From Clostridia bacterium (lineage in GTDB: Bacteria; Bacillota_A; Clostridia; Oscillospirales; QAKW01): a DNA stretch of 19,259 nt. This document shows positions 15,075 through 19,259 of the stretch, one piece after another. The notes under the pieces are model-generated. The model was not told where the DNA came from and did no database searches. It worked only from the letters and a program-made list of their open reading frames with translations. The position numbers and the translations under genes were made by a program. Where the stretch lies: assembly GCA_017396865.1 (NCBI GenBank), contig JAFQKO010000069.1, forward strand, positions 1-19,259, read 5' to 3'. Each line of letters begins with the position of its first letter. Position 1 is the first letter of the stretch.

Positions 15075-15108
15075 AAAAAGAACCGCGCACCGAAGCGGTG
15101 CGCGGTTC
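15073..15108 (-). terminator. Intrinsic terminator of the NUDIX gene
   Basis: A 13 bp GC-rich stem (15080-15092 with 15096-15108, loop AAG) is followed on the minus strand by a run of seven T (complement of 15073-15079). On the plus strand only a weak T tract follows, so it mainly stops leftward NUDIX transcription; rightward phage transcripts could partly read through into NUDIX antisense. Confidence 0.9.
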
Positions 15109-15115
15109 ATAAAAG

Positions 15116-15649
15116 TTATTTTAAGAGAAGGGAAGCCTTCATGATGGCGGTTTGGGTTTTGCCGTCGGTGATCTCGCCGTCCAATACCATTTGGAGCGCT
15201 TTTTCAAAGGGGAGCTTCACAACCTCTAAAAACTCATCGGCATCCAGCTCATTCTTTTGCGGAATAAGCTCCTGCCCTAAGTAGAGATAGGTGATCTCGC
15301 CCAGATAGGCGGGGGAAAGCTCCATATGCCCTAAGGTGGTAACCTTTTGGGGCAGGAAGCCCACCTCCTCGGTCAGCTCGCGGATGGCGGTGATCTGCGG
15401 ATCCTCGCCCTTCTCCAGCTTGCCGGCGGGGATCTCCAAAAGGGTTTTGTCTACCCCGAAGCGGTATTGACGCACCAGATAGGTGTTTCCTTCGGCATCA
15501 ATGGGCAAGATCCCCGCACCGCCCTGATGGGCAATGCGATCCCGCGGCGCGGTGTTGCCGTCGGGTAAGGCGACCGTACCTTTATAAACGGTAAAGATCG
15601 GTCCATCGTAAACGGAATGCTCTTCTAATTTTTTTTCGACAAATGACAT
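15116..15649 (-). CDS. NUDIX hydrolase, ADP-ribose pyrophosphatase type
   Basis: A 177-residue NUDIX enzyme. The box follows G-x5-E-x7-RELTEEVGF at residues 76-98, including GKLEKGE and the metal-binding RELTEE helix; LEIPAGK just before it and the Tyr/Asp substrate loop resemble NudF/YqkG ADP-ribose pyrophosphatases, which split ADP-ribose to AMP and ribose 5-phosphate. Substrate assignment is by likeness only. The ATG at 15649 has AGGTG upstream; an in-frame ATG at 15673 lacks a ribosome site. It lies between the phage block and the regulator trio, facing away from the trio, with its own strong promoter. It could be a cell gene or phage cargo. Confidence 0.87.
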   Translation of the reverse strand: MSFVEKKLEEHSVYDGPIFTVYKGTVALPDGNTAPRDRIAHQGGAGILPIDAEGNTYLVRQYRFGVDKTLLEIPAGKLEKGEDPQITAIRELTEEVGFLPQKVTTLGHMELSPAYLGEITYLYLGQELIPQKNELDADEFLEVVKLPFEKALQMVLDGEITDGKTQTAIMKASLLLK

Positions 15650-15673
15650 GGTTTTTTTCACCTCACACCTCAT

Positions 15674-15702
15674 ATTCTATGCGCTGCGTCGAAAAATGTC
15701 AA
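15674..15702 (-). promoter_or_regulatory. NUDIX promoter
   Basis: On the minus strand: perfect -35 TTGACA (complement of 15697-15702), 17-base spacer, -10 TAGAAT (complement of 15674-15679), 25 bases upstream of the NUDIX start. The spacer and part of -35 contain one copy of the 12-base word GTCGAAAAATGT (15688-15699). Confidence 0.88.
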
Positions 15703-15732
15703 ACGGTTTTTCTTTACTTTGTCGAAAAATGT
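15688..15732 (+). repeat. Direct repeat pair, putative shared operator
   Basis: The 12-base word GTCGAAAAATGT occurs twice, at 15688-15699 and 15721-15732, with a start-to-start distance of 33 bases (about three helical turns). One copy is in the NUDIX promoter, the other in the regulator-trio promoter. The second copy, read as TTTGTCGAAAA, also matches the Spo0A-box core TGTCGAA; the first has C in place of the leading T. A further TTTGTCGAAAA in reverse orientation lies in the NUDIX coding start (15633-15643). The binder is unknown: the local HTH_3 protein or Spo0A are candidates. Confidence 0.6.
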
Positions 15733-15741
15733 GCCTAAAAT
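15713..15741 (+). promoter_or_regulatory. Promoter of the regulator trio
   Basis: A -35 TTTACT (15713-15718), 17-base spacer and -10 TAAAAT (15736-15741) precede the HTH_3 gene by about 43 bases. The spacer contains the second copy of the 12-base repeat (15721-15732), so a protein bound there would block RNA polymerase. Confidence 0.65.
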
Positions 15742-15784
15742 GTCAGCAGGGCCCAAGTAAAAAACTAAAGGAGTTAGAATTAAG

Positions 15785-15982
15785 ATGCAAAATCTGCTTT
15801 ATATATCCCGCATTCGGCGGGGCATGACTCAGCAAGCGTTGGCGGATCTGGCGGGCGTTTCCCGCCGCACCGTCTGTTATCTGGAGGAGGGCGCCGTTCC
15901 TTCGCTGCGGGTCGCGCGGCGACTGTGCCGTGCGCTGCAGGCTGTGCCGGAGGAGGTGTTTTCCTGTGAGCTATCATTGTGA
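15785..15982 (+). CDS. Small HTH_3 (Xre/Cro-type) regulator
   Basis: A 65-residue DNA-binding domain. The helix-turn-helix lies at about 14-36 (GMTQQALADLAGVSRRTVCY) with a third helix following (EEGAVPSLRVARRLCRALQA) and the ending VPEEVFSCEL typical of small phage-type Xre proteins. It has no C-terminal S24 peptidase domain, so a LexA/CI-like self-cleavage switch is not present. Ribosome site AAAGGAG (15767-15773). Its 3' end overlaps the zinc-ribbon gene by 17 bases. It could bind the repeats in its own and the NUDIX promoter. Confidence 0.88.
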   Translation: MQNLLYISRIRRGMTQQALADLAGVSRRTVCYLEEGAVPSLRVARRLCRALQAVPEEVFSCELSL

Positions 15983-16130
15983 TTGCTGTTCTATGGATTT
16001 TGATACTCTGCTGATCGTTTATGAATCCCATGGCTGTGCCGGATGGCGCTGCGAGGAGCTGGAATGCTGCCCCTTTTGCAGAATGCCCGGGATGTATCGG
16101 GAGCGTCCTTATGCAGGCGGCTCATATTAA
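15966..16130 (+). CDS. Small zinc-ribbon protein
   Basis: A 54-residue protein with two paired-cysteine knuckles, CDCC at residues 5-8 and CCPFC further on, plus one more Cys between them (WRC); a zinc ribbon. The GTG start at 15966 is inferred: GGAGGAGG (15949-15956) ends nine bases before it, and longer reading gives a run of Arg and Cys codons shared with the gene upstream. It overlaps both neighbours, so it is the middle gene of a coupled trio. Small zinc-ribbon proteins of this kind occur in phage regulatory modules; target unknown. Confidence 0.68.
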   Translation: MSYHCDCCSMDFDTLLIVYESHGCAGWRCEELECCPFCRMPGMYRERPYAGGSY

Positions 16131-16458
16131 GTATTTGCGCCGGGAGCTGGAGGAGTATCAGTCGCTGATGCAATGTCTGGACGCAGGCGAAAGCTGGCAG
16201 GCGCAGGCCTTGCGCCTGCGCCATCGCCAAACCGCCGATGCGCTGGCAGCGCAGCTTTGGGAGGCCAGCAGAATGATCGAGCGTATCGAGGATACCGAGC
16301 TGCGGCTGATCCTTGAGCTGCGCTATTTTCGCGGCTATACCTGGCAGCAGATCGCCTGCTCTTTGCCGGTTCGGCTTTCGGCCGATGGGGTTCGGGTAAA
16401 GCACGACCGTTTTATGCGTAAATACTATTCCATTAAAAAAGAGGGGTCGATGGGCTGA
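16111..16458 (+). CDS. Sigma-region-4-like phage late regulator (ArpU/DUF1492-type)
   Basis: A 115-residue protein. The N-terminal half is helical (YLRRELEEYQSLMQ); the C-terminal half (about 65-108) has LRLILELRYFRGYTWQQIA followed by RLSADGVRVKHDRFMRKYY, the helix-turn-helix pattern of sigma-70 region 4 found in ArpU, RinA and DUF1492-type regulators that activate packaging and structural operons. In phages these genes lie just before the small terminase. The ATG at 16111 has GGGAG (16099-16103) seven bases upstream and lies inside the end of the zinc-ribbon gene. Its last 34 bases overlap the convergent end of spoIIQ. Candidate activator of the repeat-bearing promoter at 5193-5227. Confidence 0.72.
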   Translation: MQAAHIKYLRRELEEYQSLMQCLDAGESWQAQALRLRHRQTADALAAQLWEASRMIERIEDTELRLILELRYFRGYTWQQIACSLPVRLSADGVRVKHDRFMRKYYSIKKEGSMG

Positions 16459-17072
16459 TCATCGCTCCATAATTCATAGTGCAGGTGGTCTGTTTCACCG
16501 CATTCCAACAGCATCGTTTTCCCCACGGTGCCGATGGGATCACCGATTTTTACCATCTGCCCCTCCTGCACCAGCATGGTATCGAGGGAGGCGTAGCGGG
16601 AATATTTGCCGTCGGTGTGGCGTACCACAACGACGTTGCCCATCAGATCGTCGGCGGCGGCGCTTTCCACCACTCCGTCACAGACGTTCAGAACCTCGGT
16701 ACCCGCAGCGGCGGCGATATCGATCCCGTTATGCACCCGCCAGTCCTTTAACGTGTAAGAATAAATCGGTTGATCGGGGGAATAGTGGGCGATGATCTCA
16801 CCGCTCAAGGGCGCTTTGTATTCTGCGGGTTTCACCTCCGGTGCAGGTGTAGAGGGCGCAGGCTTTTCGGCTTCGGTTCGATCGTCGGGCACATTCTGCT
16901 CCGCCTTTTCCACGTCCACCGTGCCCTCGTCCTTGGTGATGGGGGTTTCCGCAAGCTCTTGCTGCGAGGCTCGGTAGGAAAGAAAGCTGACCGTTCCTAC
17001 CGTCAGCACACCGACGGCTAAAACCATGTAGTAGCCCTTGGTCTTTAATAAGTGTAAAATTTTTTCTTTCAT
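16425..17072 (-). CDS. spoIIQ: SpoIIQ-like engulfment M23-domain protein
   Basis: A 215-residue membrane-anchored protein: cytoplasmic start, one membrane segment (about 15-33), a Pro/Glu-rich linker (40-85) and an M23 domain. The zinc set is present as HNGID (His114, Asp118) and HLHYEL (His196, His198). At the place where M23 enzymes usually have a His before Leu, it reads RYASL, so catalysis may be weak. Being 61 bases downstream of spoIID on the same strand supports the forespore SpoIIQ role, in which it meets SpoIIIAH across the septum during engulfment; the same pairing is known in Clostridium. Ribosome site AAAGGA. It could also be a general wall peptidase. Confidence 0.83.
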   Translation of the reverse strand: MKEKILHLLKTKGYYMVLAVGVLTVGTVSFLSYRASQQELAETPITKDEGTVDVEKAEQNVPDDRTEAEKPAPSTPAPEVKPAEYKAPLSGEIIAHYSPDQPIYSYTLKDWRVHNGIDIAAAAGTEVLNVCDGVVESAAADDLMGNVVVVRHTDGKYSRYASLDTMLVQEGQMVKIGDPIGTVGKTMLLECGETDHLHYELWSDDQPIDPSFLME

Positions 17073-17133
17073 GGCGCTCGTCCTTTCGTGATTTGGAAGC
17101 TTTCGCTTCTAATATGGGCAAGCGCGGTCGGAT

Positions 17134-18099
17134 TTATGCAACCGAAAAATAATTTTCCGTTAATTCGGTTCCTTGATAATAATAAGCCAAAATTTGCCGA
17201 TAGTTGTAGCCGTTTTTCGCCAGCACCGAAGCGCCGTATTGGCTCATTCCTACCTGATGGCCGTAGCCCGATACGGTGAAGATCGCTTCGTCGTCGTCGA
17301 AGGTCAGGGTGAAGCGGGTGCTGCGCAGCCCGAAAAGGGAGCGCAGCTCCCGCCCGGTGAAGCTTTTATCGCCGATCACTAAAGTGGCTACCGAGCCGCC
17401 TTCGGTCAGGGTGATCGCCCCGAGGGTGCAATCGCTCTGCCCCGTGAGCAGGCGCAGCTCATCCATCGGGATCCGTACCTCCGAGGCAAACCCTTCGGCC
17501 TCGGCGTCCCAATGGGAGTCCACCGATCGCAGATAGGCGATTTTTGCACCCCATACGTCGGCGGCATCCTCGGTAAAGCCGCCCGAGATGGCATGGAATA
17601 CGGCGTTGGCGGGCTTTCCCTCGTAGAGTAAGGCTTCGCCCAAAACCGCCTCCACCGCCTCGCTGAGATGGGCGGCCGAGGCCTCCATCCAATCCTCGCC
17701 CCAGCGGGCGGTCGCTTCGGCGGGGGAGAGGTAGGCTTTGCAATGGTCGGGATTATCGCAAACGTCGCCGTCGTGCCCGAAATCGGTGGCAGGATGGGCG
17801 GCAACGGTGTCCATCCGATGCAGCAGATAGCTGTAGGAGGCAACCACCTGTGCCTTTAGGGCTTCGGCGGGGTAGGAGGCGGGCATCTCGCCCGCCAATA
17901 CGCCCCAGAGATAGTCTCGCAATTCCAGGGTAATCAACTCTTCGGTTTCATGTCGGTAGAGGCAAACGGTGAAGCCCTGCGGCTCTTCGGGCTCGGGGGC
18001 AGGCTCTGCTTCAAAGTAGCCGAGCTGCCCGAGAAGCATCACGACCAGATAGGGGAGGATCAATAAAATAAAGAATAAGGCGATCCATCTTTTTTTCAC
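17134..18099 (-). CDS. spoIID: Stage II sporulation protein D (lytic transglycosylase)
   Basis: A 321-residue protein that cuts glycan strands to let the mother-cell membrane engulf the forespore. One membrane anchor (residues 5-25, IALFFILLILPYLVVMLLG) is followed by the SpoIID domain: YLWGVLAGEMPASYPAEALK has the catalytic Glu (Glu71 from this start); CDNPDHC supplies the Cys/His/Cys zinc site known in clostridial SpoIID (Cys114, His119, Cys120); the end has GYGHQVGMSQYGA and a Tyr-rich helix. The GTG at 18099 with AAGGAAG upstream is preferred; the longer ATG reading enters the upstream terminator. A sigma-E promoter could not be picked out with confidence. Confidence 0.95.
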   Translation of the reverse strand: MKKRWIALFFILLILPYLVVMLLGQLGYFEAEPAPEPEEPQGFTVCLYRHETEELITLELRDYLWGVLAGEMPASYPAEALKAQVVASYSYLLHRMDTVAAHPATDFGHDGDVCDNPDHCKAYLSPAEATARWGEDWMEASAAHLSEAVEAVLGEALLYEGKPANAVFHAISGGFTEDAADVWGAKIAYLRSVDSHWDAEAEGFASEVRIPMDELRLLTGQSDCTLGAITLTEGGSVATLVIGDKSFTGRELRSLFGLRSTRFTLTFDDDEAIFTVSGYGHQVGMSQYGASVLAKNGYNYRQILAYYYQGTELTENYFSVA

Positions 18100-18144
18100 G
18101 GTATTCACTTCCTTTTTTAGTACAAGCCTATGCGGAAGGTGAAT

Positions 18145-18176
18145 AAAAAATGCCGACGCATTTTCATGCGTCGGCA
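18145..18176 (-). terminator. Intrinsic terminator of the lipoprotein gene
   Basis: An 11 bp stem (18151-18161 with 18166-18176, loop TTTC) is followed on the minus strand by six T. The 24 central bases are identical to the hairpin at 19083-19106. It separates the lipoprotein gene from spoIID. Confidence 0.88.
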
Positions 18177-18180
18177 ACTG

Positions 18181-18924
18181 TTAAAAATCAATGGGATAGT
18201 GTAGATATTCTTCAATGTGTCGGCCGTTTTCGTGGCAGAAAACCAAAATCTCAAAGGAGAGAGTCCCATTTGTTTCTGCGATTTGATAATATTCGATGTG
18301 TTCCGAACCGTTCGCAACCCCAAACTGTTCCATCTGTAAATCAACCCATGTATCGACCTCTTGCTTGGTTAATGTGTCAAACGCCGAGGCGTTCATGGCG
18401 TAGTAGGGCGTAAGGTCGATCAAATCGGGGCGGCGCGCCAACCCGGAGTTTTGCACCACGCCTACGGAGAAACGTAAGCCTTGAATGAAGCCGTCTGCTC
18501 CGAGCGGCTGAGCAAACCGAACTACGTAGTGCGAAGCCATTTTAGGACGGTTTGGATCGTTGGTATTGTCCTCGAACAGATCACAGGCGGTAATCTGAAA
18601 ATCAAAGTCTTCAAACAGCGTGTCGCCATAGAGGTCGGTCAACATTTGGCGCGCGCTTTCGATTGCTTCTTCTTGGGTGCGGGGGTACAACTTGAGCATA
18701 GTCGATTCTGTTTTCGGTTCTTTTGGTTCTTTCGTTGTATCTTCTGATTTTGCGGGCTCGGGGTTCGCTTCTGCTTGAATAATAGGATCGTCGGTCTGCA
18801 CCTCCGCTTGCGTAACGATTTCGGCATTTTTCGCAAGCTTCGGTTCGGCAGACTGCTTGCAGGCGGTAAGCGACCATAAAAGAGCAAAAATAATGAAGCA
18901 TGAGAGGATGCTTTTACGTTTCAC
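18181..18924 (-). CDS. Lipoprotein of unknown function
   Basis: A 247-residue exported lipoprotein. A basic start (KRK) and hydrophobic core lead to the lipobox LTAC, with Cys22 the lipidation site. Residues 25-80 are a low-complexity Glu/Lys/Thr/Pro linker. The remainder is a compact alpha/beta domain (for example ESARQMLTDLYGDTLFEDFD, ASHYVVRFAQPLGADGFIQG) with no catalytic motif I recognise. The GTG at 18924 has GAAAGGAGG six to seven bases upstream, so it is chosen over the ORF's earlier ATG. It has its own promoter and a tandem operator upstream, and terminators on both sides, so it is transcribed alone. Confidence 0.82.
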   Translation of the reverse strand: MKRKSILSCFIIFALLWSLTACKQSAEPKLAKNAEIVTQAEVQTDDPIIQAEANPEPAKSEDTTKEPKEPKTESTMLKLYPRTQEEAIESARQMLTDLYGDTLFEDFDFQITACDLFEDNTNDPNRPKMASHYVVRFAQPLGADGFIQGLRFSVGVVQNSGLARRPDLIDLTPYYAMNASAFDTLTKQEVDTWVDLQMEQFGVANGSEHIEYYQIAETNGTLSFEILVFCHENGRHIEEYLHYPIDF

Positions 18925-18958
18925 GGATAGACCTCCTTTCGCGGCTCTCTCCGATTTC

Positions 18959-18986
18959 ATTATATAATATCCATGGAGAAAATCAA
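18959..18986 (-). promoter_or_regulatory. Lipoprotein promoter
   Basis: On the minus strand -35 TTGATT (complement of 18981-18986), 16-base spacer and perfect -10 TATAAT (complement of 18959-18964), 34 bases before the GTG start. Confidence 0.72.
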
Positions 18987-18998
18987 GCAATTTGGAAA

Positions 18999-19020
18999 AA
19001 TGTAACATTAATGTAACATT
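18999..19020. promoter_or_regulatory. Tandem 11-base palindromic operator
   Basis: AATGTAACATT occurs twice with no gap (18999-19009, 19010-19020). Each copy is an odd palindrome around its centre base, and the 11-base period is that of OmpR/PhoB-type response regulator sites. It lies 12 bases upstream of the lipoprotein -35 box, where an activator would bind. Which protein binds is unknown. Confidence 0.62.
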
Positions 19021-19077
19021 TCCTTGTTAGGGTTGCATAAGATGCCACCGAATGTTTTGTGCAGATCTTACAAAATG

Positions 19078-19106
19078 AAAAAGCCGACGCATTTTCATGC
19101 GTCGGC
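19078..19106 (-). terminator. Intrinsic terminator of fba
   Basis: A 10 bp stem (19083-19092 with 19097-19106, loop TTTC) is followed on the minus strand by TTTTT. It stands 17 bases past the fba stop codon and repeats the hairpin at 18152-18175 exactly. The rest of 19021-19122 shows nothing further. Confidence 0.86.
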
Positions 19107-19122
19107 GGGAAGGAAAACTCAA

Positions 19123-19259
19123 TTATGCCTTGTTAACGGAACCGAAGAGCTCCATCTTTTCCTTAACGGTAGCCTTGATGGCTTCAAAGCCGGGGGCCAG
19201 TAGCTTTCTGGGGTCGAAGCCCTTGCCTTCCTGGTCCTTACCTGCTTCGATATACTTGC
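19123..19259 (-). CDS. fba: Class II fructose-bisphosphate aldolase, C-terminal part
   Basis: The last 44 codons of a gene that runs off the window. The peptide ends DPRKLLAPGFEAIKATVKEK followed by MELFGSVNKA, the well-kept C-terminus of class II fructose-1,6-bisphosphate aldolase of Clostridia, the zinc enzyme that splits fructose 1,6-bisphosphate in glycolysis. Catalytic residues are outside the window. Codon choice is strongly biased (GAC, AAG, GGC), as for a highly expressed gene. Confidence 0.9.
   Translation of the reverse strand, partial: KYIEAGKDQEGKGFDPRKLLAPGFEAIKATVKEKMELFGSVNKA

Noticed and set aside
15075..15112. CRISPR or other repeat array after the endolysin
   Set aside because: It is a single inverted repeat with a T run on the minus strand, a plain terminator; no array of spaced repeats exists in the window.
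17091..17112. Terminator between spoIID and spoIIQ
   Set aside because: A 5 bp stem GAAGC/GCTTC is present without a T run; too weak for a terminator, and the genes probably share a transcript.
18100..18180. Sigma-E or sigma-G promoter before spoIID
   Set aside because: Several weak matches can be drawn but none has both boxes at the right spacing, so none is reported.

Overview
The window looks like part of the chromosome of a spore-forming, GC-rich (by eye somewhat above 50% G+C) member of the Clostridia, probably Oscillospirales-like. The pointers are spoIID next to a spoIIQ-type gene, S-layer-homology (SLH) domains on a wall amidase, Gram-positive ribosome binding sites and a class II fructose-bisphosphate aldolase. 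The genus is a guess.

Layout. At 13-88 is an initiator tRNA (-). At 256-2264 an esterase-like hydrolase and a MATE transporter form a two-gene + operon. At 2299-5114 a leftward operon encodes a lipid kinase, an SLH-bearing wall amidase and dUTPase. The two operons converge on one bidirectional terminator that overlaps both last stop codons. At 5193-15074 lies a dense rightward block of 14 phage-type genes: small-terminase candidate, large terminase, small membrane protein, portal, scaffold, capsid, decoration-like protein, tail adaptor, large nozzle-like protein, small conserved-looking protein, helical internal-protein candidate, XhlA-like protein, holin and an M23-SLH endolysin. At 15116-15649 is a leftward NUDIX hydrolase. 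At 15785-16458 is a rightward trio of small regulators: an HTH_3 repressor, a zinc-ribbon protein and a sigma-region-4-like protein. At 16425-18099 are spoIIQ and spoIID (-), at 18181-18924 a lipoprotein (-), and at 19123-19259 the 3' end of fba (-).

The most notable element is the 9.9 kb phage block. It holds genes for packaging DNA into a short-tailed (podovirus-like) head and for lysis, all with open frames and mostly coupled by overlaps. The window shows no integrase, excisionase, replication gene, tape measure, tail fibre or flanking att repeat, and bacterial genes abut it on both sides. This fits a domesticated phage or gene-transfer-agent-like particle, or a very reduced prophage. The regulator trio, of a type normally found just before the terminase, sits 0.7 kb beyond the lysis end. 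It faces away from NUDIX across an intergenic region in which each promoter carries one copy of the same 12-base repeat. The terminase promoter has a good -10 box, a poor -35, and two tandem 9-base repeats at 10 bp period, as expected for an activator-dependent promoter. One working model is that HTH_3 controls the trio, the sigma-like protein fires the structural operon, and particles leave through holin plus an endolysin that binds the wall by an SLH domain like the host's own. This model is inference.
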